A stretch of DNA of 64,000 nt from Wurfbainia villosa. Lineage: Eukaryota; Streptophyta; Magnoliopsida; Zingiberales; Zingiberaceae. Shown one piece after another: positions 20,866 to 32,295 of this stretch (positions are counted from its first letter, which is position 1; each line of letters begins with the position of its first letter). A program made the position numbers and the translations under genes. The stretch lies in contig CM045988.1 in the NCBI GenBank assembly GCA_025175895.1, forward strand, positions 10,755,647-10,819,646. Direction: 5' to 3'. A model generated the notes under the pieces. It was not told the origin of the DNA, searched no databases, and worked only from the letters and a program-made list of their open reading frames with translations.

Positions 20866-22539
20866 TTAGCGTGAATCAATCACGCTCTTAGGAACCCAAA
20901 ACCTATTTGAGCTCCTAGGGTTAATTAGGTATTCCTTAGGGATAACCTCCCTAGATACCTTCCTAATGACCCTCCTAGGCTTGGTAGCCTTGGTCATTTG
21001 GGTCTTACCTAGGTTGACACTAGGGGTAACTCCCCTTGCAACCTTCTTAGTGGCCACCCTAGGTTTCCTAGAAACCTTAGCCACTAGGCACACACCATGG
21101 TCAACTCTAGGGATGACTTCCCTATTGACCTTGGTCTTCCTAGACCTAGTTAGTGTTTCATAGTCAAATGGAACACTATGGTAAGCCACCTTAGGCTTAG
21201 GTTTGTGACCCAAACCTTTCTTGCCCTTGGTTGACTTTTGACTCTTAGGTCCTACTTGTTGACTTTGACTATTTGACCTAAAAGTTTGACCAATTGACCC
21301 TTGCATTTGATTTTGCATGATTTTAAGGGTCTTTTCAAGTTTCTCAAGCCTTGACCTCAAGGCTTGGTTCTCTAATTCTAATTGCCCAATTTTAAAATTT
21401 TTATTTAACTCTTGGGCATTGGACTTTCTTGGCGAATGCCTAGTCCATTTTGGATTAAACCCTAGATGTTCTTGGATTTTCTTAATAGATTTCTTAGGTA
21501 TTGTTTTTCTAAGGACATTAGTCCCAAATTTCTCCTTATTCTTAAGGTGAACATTCTTAGCTCCTAAACACATATGTTTGTTATTTCTAGCATGCTCTTT
21601 ATGATACATACCACAATTGCTAAAATTAGTTCTAGCATGCTTTTTAATACTTAAATTAGACGGAGCATTATTTAAATATACCTTAGGGTTTGCCTTAGTG
21701 GCTTCCCCTACTTGTAATGCTCCTTCTTGGGTCTTTTTGCTCCCCCTAGGGCATTGATTTTGGTAATGCCCCGGTTGCCGGCACTTGAAGCAAATGACTT
21801 GCTCCTTGCTCTTTAGACTTGGAGAACCGGCGTCCGTTGACTTTTGTTGACTTTTAGGCATCGGAGGAGCTTTCTTGATCCTCTTTGGGCATTTGCTCTT
21901 GTAATGCCCATACTCCCTACACTCAAAGCACATAATATGTTTTTTATTTAAAACTAAATTGCTTGAGTTACCTAGTTCGATGGTGGAGACCGGAATTGGA
22001 CTTTGGGCTTCTTCATCTTGGCCAGATGTCGAAGCTTCTTCTTGAGGTTGCTCCGGTGTAGAAGATGGTCTCTCCTCTTCTTCTATTTCCTCTTCCGATC
22101 CGGAAGTTGACTCCTCACTTCCTCCCGATTCCTCACTTTCACTTGAGGATGAGCTCTCTTCTTCGGTCTCCTCCTCTTCCGAATCTTCTTGGACCGATTC
22201 GGGATTTTCGTGGAACTTGATCAACTTGTTCCACAATTCCTTGGCATCCTTATAGCTTCCTAATCTAGACAAAATATCGTTAGGTATCAAATCAATTAGC
22301 ATTTTTGTTACCTTAACGGTTGTCTTGAATTTTTCCCGTTGCTCCTCGGTCCATCTCTTCATCTTGAGGATTTCGTCGTTTTCTCCTCTCGGAGCATCAA
22401 AACCTATAGTCACGGCAAACCAATTTTCTATATTTGTCATTAGAAAATATTGCATTCTACCTTTCCAATACGCGAAATGTTCGCGGTTGAAGGAAGGTGG
22501 GATGTTGACGTCGTCACCCAATTTTTCTTGAAATTCCAT
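20866..22539 (-). CDS. gag: TRG-2 Gag (557 aa, intact), copia-type nucleocapsid polyprotein
   Basis: Forms the virus-like particle and packages element RNA in the cytoplasm (known role of the family). The start at 22539 (MEFQEKLGDDVN) lies 55 bp after the PBS. Domains: capsid-like core, residues 1-115 (YWKGRMQYFLM, WTEEQREKF, LSRLGSYKDAKELW); Glu/Ser-rich acidic tract, about 116-185; CCHC knuckle 1, C204-C207-H212-C217; knuckle 2, C250-C253-H258-C263; Leu-rich likely coiled coil, about 385-412; strongly basic C-terminus, about 430-557. It ends FWVPKSVIDSR, a phrase of the kind found just before protease in related gag-pol proteins, but a stop follows and no protease exists. Resembles Maximus/SIRE-type gag; lineage not proven. 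Being intact in a pol-less element suggests selection or very recent movement. Confidence 0.88.
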   Translation of the reverse strand: MEFQEKLGDDVNIPPSFNREHFAYWKGRMQYFLMTNIENWFAVTIGFDAPRGENDEILKMKRWTEEQREKFKTTVKVTKMLIDLIPNDILSRLGSYKDAKELWNKLIKFHENPESVQEDSEEEETEEESSSSSESEESGGSEESTSGSEEEIEEEERPSSTPEQPQEEASTSGQDEEAQSPIPVSTIELGNSSNLVLNKKHIMCFECREYGHYKSKCPKRIKKAPPMPKSQQKSTDAGSPSLKSKEQVICFKCRQPGHYQNQCPRGSKKTQEGALQVGEATKANPKVYLNNAPSNLSIKKHARTNFSNCGMYHKEHARNNKHMCLGAKNVHLKNKEKFGTNVLRKTIPKKSIKKIQEHLGFNPKWTRHSPRKSNAQELNKNFKIGQLELENQALRSRLEKLEKTLKIMQNQMQGSIGQTFRSNSQSQQVGPKSQKSTKGKKGLGHKPKPKVAYHSVPFDYETLTRSRKTKVNREVIPRVDHGVCLVAKVSRKPRVATKKVARGVTPSVNLGKTQMTKATKPRRVIRKVSREVIPKEYLINPRSSNRFWVPKSVIDSR

Positions 22540-22594
22540 ATTCTTCCCTCTAGCTTCTTCAACTCTCGGCGGTTAGTCAGTAGAAGAGCCCCGG

Positions 22595-22606
22595 GCTCTG
22601 ATACCA
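22595..22606 (-). other. Primer binding site of TRG-2
   Basis: Minus strand TGGTATCAGAGC, two bases after the 5' LTR. Confidence 0.92.
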
Positions 22607-22608
22607 CT

Positions 22609-24049
22609 TGTTAAGACCTTTGTAATGCTAGAGGGGGGGTGATTAGCGTCAATGGAATTCAATCGCGGTTGTGTCTACAAATTCGTTAGCGCAGCGGAAT
22701 ATAGATAATACAATAACAATAATGAAAACACAACACGCTAACACGAGTATATAACGTGGTTCGGAACCGCACGGTTCCTACTCCACGGATCGGGCTCAAA
22801 TGAGCCCTAGCGATGCCAATCACACACCACTATCAAATGACTCCTTCTCGGAACAATCCGGAGGTGGAGAAACCTCGTACAATATGATTACAACAATAAT
22901 CAAATGAATACAAGCAATATAGTGAAATACAAAGCAATACAAGTAAAGGAAACACTTTACAAATGCTCTTTGAATGCTTGATCTCTTGGTTGATCGAGTA
23001 GCACTTGGAGACCCTGAATTGCAGCAGCAACTCGCCCCAAATCGCCTCAAAGAACCATGCCTTTTTCTTCCACCACGAGCTCCATATATAGCTTCAACCT
23101 GTGCTGGAAAAAGTCGATCAGTCGACTGATCGGGACCATCAGTCGACTGATGCCACTGTTGTCGTGAGACAACGGCTAGTTCCACGCTGGATAAGTCCAA
23201 CGGAACTACTATCGATCGATCGATTGTGACCATCGATCGATGGAGTACTCACTCGACGGTCGAGTCTCGACTCCGATACGTGCACGAATTCACGAGCACC
23301 CGGTCGTGATAACAAGATCGATCATTGCTCAGCCATCGATCGCCATCATCATTCGATCGCTAGCTAACCCGCAGTCAAACCCTAGTTGACTCGGTCCAGT
23401 CGACTGCCACATGACATCAGTCGACTGGCACACCTCAAACATGAGGTTTTAGCCCAAGTATGGTTCCCCCATACTTGCTAGACCACCCTTAGCCTAGACC
23501 TAAGCCTTCTAGCCATCTCCATGACCTCACGCCTCTCGGATCCTCCAAGTCATCCATGACTTGTTCATCCATCGCGCTAGCCTTCAGATGCTTCCATCGG
23601 CTATGTCATGCTAACGGTGTCTACACCGCCAAGGCACATTGGACTTACGCCGCCAAGACTCCGCTTGGACTTTACGCCGCCAACCATTGGACTTATGCTG
23701 CCAAGACTACCGCTTGGACTTTACGCCGCCAATATCAAACCCTTGGACTTCTCAAATGCCAAGACCATGCTTGGACTTTCCTTGCCAACCCATGTTGGAC
23801 TTCATATGCCAAGACTCATGCTTGGACTTTCCTTGCCAACACATGTTGGACTTCATATGCCAAGAACCATGCTTGGACTTTCCTTGCCAACACATGTTGG
23901 ACTTTCCATTTGCCAAGTACTCAAGACTTGGACTTTCCATGACAATTACATTGTCATATGTTTTTGTCGAAACATCAAAACACATCAAAACATCACTCGA
24001 GTCAAACTCGAGTTCTGGTCAATCGTGACCTGGGCCGATTGCACCAACA
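22609..24049 (-). repeat. TRG-2 5' LTR
   Basis: 1441 bp, TGTTAAGACC..CCAACA on the plus strand. Near-identical to 15207-16649 except about 23205-23370, where CAGTCGACTG-type sites read as CGATCG-like sequence that differs between the two LTRs. Confidence 0.93.
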
Positions 24050-24437
24050 AGCGCCTCTTCCCGCCCATCCTAGTGACAATGCAACTCTGGACCAATTGTT
24101 GGCCTATCAGAAACATGTGAGTGATTCTGAACAAATGAGTTGCATCATGCTAGCCACGATGGAACCCAAGCTACGAAAGCAGCATGAGCATATGGATGCT
24201 CATATCGTAGTCCTTCATCTTTGTGAGTTGGTTAATAAGCAAGTGAGATTCGAAAGGTTCGAAGTCTCAAAGCTCCTCTTCACCTCTAAGATGCTAGGAG
24301 GTTCATCTGTGGTACTGCTCAATATGCTGAAGACTGTGGAGTCTTCTGAGAAGCATGAGCAGGGGACTGTGCTGTTAGTTGATTCCTCGAAGAAAGGTTC
24401 TAAGAGGAAGTCAAAGGAACAGCAGAAGGGAAAGTAG
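24050..24437 (+). pseudogene. CopX-1 gag, C-terminal part, internally deleted
   Basis: Continues gag from 15206: DQLLAYQKHVSDSEQMSCIM, then the HMDAHIVVLHLCELVNKQ and RFEVSKLLFTSKM helices. Compared with CopX-2 (63050-63230), about 55 codons are missing after KMLGGSSVV, and the frame resumes at LLNMLKTVESSEKHEQ. The basic end KKGSKRKSKEQQKGK stops at 24435. The knuckle sequence follows at about 24476 with two cysteines lost (CHHYGKESHLRRKYK). Confidence 0.82.
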
Positions 24438-25223
24438 AGAAGGGCTAAAAAGGTAGAACTAGCACAAAAGGAAACTTGCCATCATTATGGCAAGGAAAGC
24501 CATTTGCGAAGAAAGTACAAGATTTATCTTGAGTCCGTGAAGAAGGATAAGGCATCGGATGCCCCATCTTCTTCAGAAATCTTCTTTATTGATTGTCATT
24601 CTATTTCCTCAGACACTTGGGTATTCGATACTGGGTGTGGCTCACATATATGATACATGGGCTAAGGAATAGAAGAAGACTCGTCAAGGGGAGAGTCAAA
24701 TTTACGTGTTGGGAATGAAGCAACGGTTGCTGCACTCGCCATCGGAGCGTATTGTTGAAACTCCTGTAAGACTTGTCTTAGAACTGGACAATTGCTTTTA
24801 TGTTCCTTCGTTGATAAAGAACATCATTTCTATTTCTTGTTTAAATAGAAATGGGTACCATTTGACTTTTAGTAACAATTGTTGTTACATAACTTTGAAT
24901 GGAGTTCTTTATGGAATGGAACTTTAAGCAATGGTGTTTATCGTTGGGCGTATCCGGTGACATTTTCAATATCGAAGCGAGCAACAGCGTGCTCGAAAGG
25001 ATAATCAAATAGACTCCTATATGTGACATAGTCGTCTTGGCCATGTAAGCAAGAAACGCATGTCCGAATTACACCGATGTGGAATTCTGGAATCGTTTGA
25101 ATTGGATTCATACGATACATGCGAATCATGCTTAAAAGGCAAGATGACTAAGTTACCTTTTACGGGACAAGGTGAACGAGTGGGAGAGTTACTAGGTCTA
25201 ATACATACTGATGTATGTAGCCT
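24438..25223 (+). pseudogene. CopX-1 protease and integrase N-terminus, broken
   Basis: The aspartic protease site is visible as WVFDTGCGSHI (catalytic DTG near 24627), followed at once by a stop. The FYVPSLIKNIISISCLNRNG protease tail is at about 24797-24855. The integrase zinc-binding part follows (HSRLGHVSKKRM, then CESCLKGKMTKLPFTGQG at 25120-25175), but the usual Trp before His is a stop. Frame changes separate these pieces. Confidence 0.8.
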
Positions 25224-25901
25224 ATGTCAACTCAAGCTTTAGGAGGCTATAGCTACTTCATTACCTTCACCGATGATCACTCACGGTTTGGGTATGTGTT
25301 CTTGATGAAACACAAGTCTGAAGCCTTTGAAAGGTTCAAAGAATTCAGAAATGAAGTAAAGAAACAACATGACAAGAGTATTAAAATACTTCGATCGGAT
25401 CGAGGTGGTGAATACTTAAGTCAAGAGTTTCTTGATTATCTAAGAGACAATGGCATATTGTCTCAATGGACTCCGCCCTATACACCACATCAAAATGGTG
25501 TAACTGAGAGGCGTAACAGGACCTTGTTGGACATGGTCAGGTCAATGATGAATCATGCAACTCTTCCCAAGTCCTTTTGGGGCTATGCACTTCAGACAGC
25601 TGTTTACTTGTTAAACAGAATGCCTACCAAGGTAGTCTCAACTACTCCATATGAGATATGGAATAGTAAGAAACCTCATGTATCTTACTTGAAGATATGG
25701 GGTTGTCCTGCTTATGTGAAGCTGTATGACAAATTGGATGCTAAGTCTGATAAATGTCTATTTATTGGATACCCTAAGGAAACAAGGGGTTACCAATTCT
25801 ATCATCCTGTGGAACAAAAGGTGTTTGTTTCAAGGCATGCTGTGTTTCTAGAGAAAGAGTTTCTCTTGCAAGAAAAACAGTGGGAGTGTCGTCGAGCTTG
25901 A
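25224..25901 (+). pseudogene. CopX-1 integrase core, longest open pol segment (225 aa)
   Basis: Copia integrase catalytic core, which inserts element DNA into the genome. The triad is visible: first Asp in FITFTDDHSRFGYVF, second in ILRSDRGGEYLS, Glu in TPHQNGVTERRNRT. It continues through LLNRMPTKVVSTTPYEIW, KIWGCPAYVK and FIGYPKETRGYQFY, the usual copia C-terminal domain. Just upstream the frame is shifted, and downstream (after 25901) it is lost, so this is a preserved island of a dead gene. Confidence 0.85.
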
Positions 25902-27576
25902 GGAGGCTCGAGAGACTCAAATAGACATTAATGAGATACCTGGTGAAGCACAACAGCCGACAACTCATAGTGATGAGCAATCAGCTGGACCTATTGTAAC
26001 ACCACATCTTCGTAGATCTGGTAGAACACGCAATATTCCTGAGAGATATGGATTTCTCGTAAGCGAATCGAACGATGTGTTACTCATTGATGATGAGGAG
26101 CCTACCAGTTATGAAGAAGTGCTGACAAGTTCAGAAAGGGATAAGTGGCTTGGTGCCATGAAGTGGAAATGGATTCCATGTATGAAAACCAAGTTTGGAA
26201 CTTGGTTGACCCACTGAAGGATAAAGCCTATAGGGTGCAAGTGGGTTTTCAAGAAGAAAACCGGACATGGATGGTAATGTGATTACCTATAAGGCTAGAT
26301 TGGTGGCGAAAGGATATCGTCAAAAACAAGGTGTTGATTATGGCGAAACCTATTACTTTGTAGCTATCTTAAATCCATTCGGATGCTCTGGCCATGCCAT
26401 AGCGGCTCATTATGATTATGAGATATGGCGGATGGATGTAAACGACTTTCCTTAATGGAAACTGCTCGAGGGCGTGTATATGATCTGACTGAGGTTTCAC
26501 ATCGGTTGATAAAACCAAGGTATGCAAATTGCGACGATCCATTTATGGATTGAAGCAAGCATCCGAGAATTTGGAATATCCGTTTGATGAGACAATCAAA
26601 AGTTTGATTTCTCACAAAATCGAACGAACCTTGTGTGTACAAGAAGGTTAGTGGGAGTGCGATCGTATTCTAGTATTGTATGTCGATGACATACTACTTA
26701 TAGGAAGCGATGTTTCAATCTTCTGATCAGTGAAGGTTTGGTTATCCAAGACATTCTCCATGAAAGACACAGGGAGAAGCAACCTACATCCTCGGGATTA
26801 AGATCTATAGAGATAGATCGAAGCGGTTGCTTGGTCTTTCGCGATCTACATATATAGGCCGAGTGCTAAGAGGTTTAGCATGTCGGAATCAAGAAAGGTT
26901 TCTACCCATCGGGCATGGGTACACCTTTCGAAGTCTATGTCCGCCACGAGAAGGCGAGAGGATTTGCATGAGTAAGATTCCTATGCATCGCATGATAGGA
27001 TCTATCATGTATGCTATGTTATGTCGAGGCCCGATGTATCGTATGCTCACGAGTGTCACGGCGGCGAGATACCGATCGATCGAGGAATGGATCATTGGGT
27101 GGCTATTAAGGCGATCCTTAAGTACTTGAGAAGAACTAAGGATGTGTTCCTAATATATGGAGAAGGGTACATGGTGATCGTGGGTATCACGGATGCGGAC
27201 TCGAACGGAGACAAGGATGATTCCATGTCTTAGTGCAGGTATGTATTCACCTAGAATGGGCGCAATAAGTTGGAAAGGTTCCAAGCTTGACACTATAGCG
27301 GATTACGCCACTAAGCGGAATACATTGCGACTTTGGGCGAAGGCGGTTTGGATCAAGAAGTTCATCTATGAACTTGATGTGGTCTCATCGATGATCCAAA
27401 CATGTAGCTTCGCCGCTATCATCTTATCGGAGATCATCGGTAGGAGCGAAATACAAATCGAGAAAATTCCCCTTTGAAAGGAACTTAGCGGATCCTTTGA
27501 CTAAGGCATTACCTCAAAAGTAAGTTTGAGGTCATGTTGACTTATGGTATTGGATCTAGTAGCGATTGGCATTAGG
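25902..27576 (+). pseudogene. CopX-1 reverse transcriptase and RNase H, broken
   Basis: Recognisable parts in several frames: RARLVAKGY-type start at 26267 (DGNVITYKARLVAKGYRQKQ), the SKHP box (equivalent to GLKQA) near 26552, catalytic YVDD at 26679-26690, and GIKIYRDRSKRLLGLS. RNase H remains lie at 27130-27480. Compared with CopX-0 50147-51130, part of RNase H (the YCDNNGA region) is deleted near 27400. Many small indels are concentrated at CAG or CTG sites. Confidence 0.8.
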
Positions 27577-27587
27577 CAGTGGGAGTC
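27577..27587 (+). other. Polypurine tract of CopX-1
   Basis: gcagtgggagtc ahead of TGTTAG; the CopX-0 equivalent is aagtgggagtt at 51136-51146. Confidence 0.75.
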
Positions 27588-28814
27588 TGTTAGTAATATA
27601 TGAGAGATGTCCTAAGGCAATGCGCCTTATGTATGAACCATTTATATGATAAATGAAGATTCACTATTTGAGTATACATGTTTTATGTATTTGATTGGAT
27701 CTTAAACTCATTTCTTGAATGTCACGATCGATTCACGGCATGAGAGAATTTGTGATTGGATCACAACTAGTGAGTATCTCTACATGTGTAATTGTGATGT
27801 ATCGAATTATCCTAGTCGATGAATTGATGGATTTGGACACCATCGATTACATCGAGACTAACAGTATACTCCTTGGTGTATCCAAGCGGTGATTCTCCTT
27901 TGGTGGAGACATTGTGATGTCCGGAGTTAATCGTGGATGCTAGTTATGGTAACTAGTTCATTGGAGTGACCAGCTGTAAGACTTCATATGGTTCTCTGCA
28001 TATATAGATATGTCAATGAAGTTCTTACTGTGGCCTAAGTGCGATGTTCCTTTGACTTGCGGTATTCAAGTCATCTTGATCATGGAGACTTATGCTTTGA
28101 CATCTTAAGCAAACATCTCTGAGGAGATGTGGACCCGGGATGATTGGGTATAAGTCGAAGTGATCGAAGGTGTTTGAATAGCCTATAAAGGATTCACCAC
28201 TCCTTGCGAGGAGATGTATACCCATGGCCTCTCGTCGGATTGTTACTAAAGTCTTTGGCCAAAGCATTACATGTTTAAAGTAAGGTACTCTTCGATACAT
28301 GTGGAGTAACTAGAATCCGTAGGACGAGGAAATGATACTTGGGCTAGGTGTGACGTAGTCAGCCTAGTGGGGACAGACACAATAGACCATGTCCTGAACC
28401 AAGTGGGTATAAGATGAGTGAAGGGAATGGGGCACGATTAATTCGAGCTACTGAAGGGTTTCAGAAATAGTTCTGGATCAACCGTTGATCTTTTCGGTTA
28501 ATTGGGGATCATGATGTACTACTAGGTGCCACTCATGATCGTTCTATAATTAATGGTTAATTATAGACGGCCAACATAAACCGAGAACCTATTTGGTCAC
28601 ACGCACAATGAGTGTAATCCAAAGGATTTAAAACGAGCTTGAGAATGGGATTCTCAGACCGAGAGAAACTATGTTTGGTTGGACCAAACATAAAGCGAGC
28701 ATGAAATTGTTTCAGTCGCAATGGAAGCGTGGATGGGCCGTGTCTTATGAAGACATAATGGATGGACCAAAATGGTTTGGTTCTAATCCAATGGATGAGA
28801 ATAAACCAAAGGGT
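27588..28814 (+). repeat. CopX-1 3' LTR, first part
   Basis: Matches 11565-12800. Nearly identical after 27905; a cluster of small changes lies at 27715-27905. Ends in agggt, the CopY-1 target duplication. Confidence 0.9.
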
Positions 28815-31233
28815 TGTTGGGATGTATACTGAAAGCCTAGCTCTTTTGTATGGACATCTTTATTTTGAAATAAGAATCACATGATCATTGTTTGCACGTT
28901 ATATTTATATGTGTGCATATTGTCTAATATTTTACATTGTAGATAACATGGTGCCTGGGTGCGGCACAGAAGATCATGTTATCAATCCCTTGTAGAATAT
29001 AAGTAGAGGCTCACAACCAAGATGGTTTTGGACAAACCATTGGCATGGTTGTAGTGTAGCTTGGTATTGTTTTATCTTGAACATAGAGTTACACTAGTAC
29101 ACCTCGGTGTATTGGCAGACGACATAGAGGTGATTCAATTTATTGCTGACTACATAATTGAATCGGACCTCGGATATTATGTTGTACATGCTCTTAATCC
29201 CGATATAATAACGGGCACATGTACTTAGTATTTATTTCTTTGATTTACCAGAGGGTGAGATTTCTATGGATTAAATCAATATGCCTGGTAAGTTGGGAAG
29301 TGATATTATTTACATGGTGTGCCGTTGATTATAGGAGGAATCCGTGTCCTATATATTAGGTTGATGATGTCCCCTTGAGGAGCTCATAAGGTTCATCATG
29401 TAAACCCTGCAGGTTGACTTAGTCAACATGATGATAAGGTTGAGTGGTACTACTCGAGGAGTTAGATGTTAATTAATTGATGGTCAGTAAATCAATTAAT
29501 TGACGGACATTCGATATCTTAAACACGGGGAGATGGATGTACAAATAATATATGGAGCCCATATTAATTTATGGGGGTTGGTGAGGTAGTTCGATGATGA
29601 TCCTCTAGTGGAATGGAACATCATTGATGGATCAAGTTTGTGTGGTTCCGATCCATCGGGTGGCCAAGACCCAACTCCTCCTCATGGTCCCTATCGTAGC
29701 CTTATATAAACCTCATGAAGTCTAGATCAAATGATGGAAAACAAATCTCTAGATCCGACGGTTAGGATTGAATCCCTAGAACCGACGGTTGAGATTAAAT
29801 CTCTAGATCCGACGGTTGGGATTATTTCCTAGAACCGACGGTTGAGATTAAATCTCTAAATCCGACGGTTGAGATTAAAACCCTAGAACCGACGGTGGAG
29901 ATTAAACCAAGGCCTAAACCTAACTCTATATAAAAGGGAGAGGAAAGGTTGGATAAGGTGGGCGGCAAGAAAATTGGGAATTAGTTCCTATATTTTTGGC
30001 TACCTCATCAATAACCAATTTTCTCCTAAGTTCTATATAAGGGAGCATGGGTTGGGCGGCAACTAAGTTTAATGAAGGGTTCATGATGGATGCTAAGGAA
30101 ATTAGGGTTTTGCCTAGCATTACTTGGGCGGCAAGCAACCTCAAGGAGGAAACCCTAATTAGGGTTTTGGTTCCTTAGGTTGGGCGGCCAAGGTGGTGGA
30201 GCTAGAGGGGGCGGCAACCTATGGATGAGCTTGTCTTCTTCCTTGGAGGTGGCTAGCTCCTAGATCTCTCCTCTCCACCATGCTTAGGCGGCAAGAAACC
30301 TATGGAGGAAACCCTAATTGGATTAGGGTTTGGCTCTTGGATTAGGCGGCTAGGTTTTGAGAGTTATGGTTGGCGGCAACTATAGGGAAGGGCTCATCTT
30401 CTTCCTTCTAAGGGTTGGCCGGCCACTACCTTCTCTTCCTCTACCTTAGCGGCAAGAAATCCAAAGGAAGCTTGGTTAGTGCTAGGGTTTGGAAGGTAAG
30501 GTAGGTGGCAACTATAGGGGAAGTGTTCTTCTTCTTCCTAGGGTGTTGGCCGGTTCCTATCCTTTTTCCTATACCTTTGGTGGTGCCCAACCTATTCCTC
30601 TTTTCCCTTTGTTTTCCTCTTGGCCGGCGGCACTAGGAGCTAGGGTTTGTCCCTAGTTCGGTTGTAGTTGTTTCCATTATGTTCTCTCTATTCTTGGGGC
30701 GTGCATCAATCCTTTGTGGATTGGTGGTTGGCTCAAGCAAGAAGGGAAGAGAGTTCTTCATTCTTTGGATTGAAGAAGATCTAAGAAGCTTCAACTTGTG
30801 GAGGATCTTCGCCCACACGAAGTCTACAAGGAGGTTAGGACATACGATAGAAGATCAAGAGGTATAAAAGTTTTATAACTTTAATTTCAGATCTGAGCAT
30901 GTTCTTATATATGATGATTATACATGTGTGTATATGAATATATATTGTATAATCATGGACCCCGAAGACAAACACAAAAACCGGCGATCCGTCCGTCGTC
31001 TCTTCCGCGGCTAACCGACTAGAAGAGTTGTGTTGCTTGAACAACTAGTTTGTTCAAGCGATCGCTCAAGTCGTTAGCACGACGACGAATTGGTTGTGCT
31101 TAGGAAACTCATCCCATCCGGATTAGTTTTCATTAGTGAAAATTTTAATCCGGGGACATGGGAGCCTATGAGCATTCCGAGAAATAGCACGGTTGCCAAC
31201 AATTGGTATCAGAGCTTCTGGGCAATACCAAGA
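28815..31233 (+). repeat. CopY-1 5' LTR
   Basis: About 2.4 kb; one difference in the first 200 bases against 35226-37629. Has six 27-bp array units (29745-29905) against five in the 3' LTR. The last 32 bases contain an old PBS. Confidence 0.9.
31204..31215 (+). other. PBS-like sequence inside the CopY-1 5' LTR
   Basis: tggtatcagagc preceded by gttgccaacaat, which looks like an older LTR end. The same sequence is in the 3' LTR at 37600-37611, so it is copied as part of the LTR. Confidence 0.85.
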
Positions 31234-31235
31234 TT

Positions 31236-31247
31236 TGGTATCAGAGC
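31236..31247 (+). other. Primer binding site of CopY-1 in use
   Basis: tggtatcagagc, two bases after the LTR end defined by alignment with the 3' LTR. Confidence 0.85.
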
Positions 31248-32295
31248 CATGGTTTCCGGTTTTGTGTGTTTTTGGATTCGGTTACTTTCATGCACATATC
31301 ATATATTTTGTATGCCGGATAATAGTAGGATGTGCGTAGGCTAACTTTTTGGTTGCAGGCATAAGATCCGACTATTATGGCTATATGTGTGTATGTGATT
31401 GTTTGTGTATGATTGTATATTATTTGAATCCTCGGGGTTGACGAGGCTAGATTAGTATTTAATTTTTGTAATTAAATACGGCATTGTTTAGCCACTCTTT
31501 ATTTTATTTTACTTTCGATCTAGATTTCATGTACACTCCCTCGTGGAGTATAGGATCGATGGATGTAAAATAAAATAGGTTTTATCTCGGCTCGGATCTC
31601 GGATGGCTGTACATGGCAAGGAGGAGCGGACAAGGTGGCGGCACGACGGGATGCGTATTGGAGAACAATGCCATAATAGTTGGAAAAAAATTCTGTTTTT
31701 TCCATATTTATTGCTGATTTGTTTTATATGCATGTTGTGTGTGCTTGAAAATTCCTCATTTTCAATTTACTAAGTGGGAGAGGGACATTTTAATTAATTC
31801 CCGCGGCCTCCATTACAATTTGACGTGTGATGCAAACAAACTTGTGTGTTGGCTCTGAGTGCCTTCCTCCCTGCGGATGGGTTTGTTTGCGGATCACTAG
31901 GTCAAATAATGGTTATAGGAAATTATCTAGGAGCGTGTGTACTTCCACAGAGGTAAGGCACATAATCCGAAATAATTCCCTTAGTATCGTGTAATGGTGC
32001 ACACTTAGATGCAAATAAAAGTATCCTCCCCATAGGAGTCACTGCTTTTATTTGTAGGGCCAAAGAGGAACCAACTATTAATTTTATTTGTCAAAAAGTA
32101 AGGTTGACAAGATAATAAAATTAATGGGTAAAACCTCCTCTTACAAATGTAGAATTCGTATACGTCCACACTGCGTGGCATGCGATATTCTCGGTGTTTT
32201 GAGGTGTTGGTTGATTTCGGAATTTTATTGTTTTGAGGAATCAATAATATTTGAAATCTAAAGTTTTGATCATTGTGATTCTTAGGATTTTCAAA
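31248..32295 (+). ncRNA. CopY-1 5' leader, serial stem-loops
   Basis: Counterpart of 10489-11538. The best hairpin has arms ATTTGAC (31818), GTGAT (31827) and GCAAACAAAC (31832) facing GTTTGTTTGC (31881), ATCAC (31893) and GTCAAAT (31901). That is about 22 near-continuous pairs, better paired than in CopY-0. No coding signal. Confidence 0.55.

Larger units (their letters stand above)
15207..24049 (-). mobile_element. TRG-2: gag-only LTR retrotransposon with intact gag, inserted in CopX-1 gag
   Basis: 8843 bp on the minus strand: 5' LTR 22609-24049, PBS 22595-22606, gag 22539-20866, a 2.4-kb segment with a second decayed ORF (19616-18378), PPT 16650-16663, 3' LTR 15207-16649. Target duplication agcgc is perfect at 15202-15206 and 24050-24054. 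The LTRs (1443 and 1441 bp) look nearly identical outside one block in the palindrome cluster, so the insertion is young. No pol gene is present. This is the best-preserved element in the window. Confidence 0.93.
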
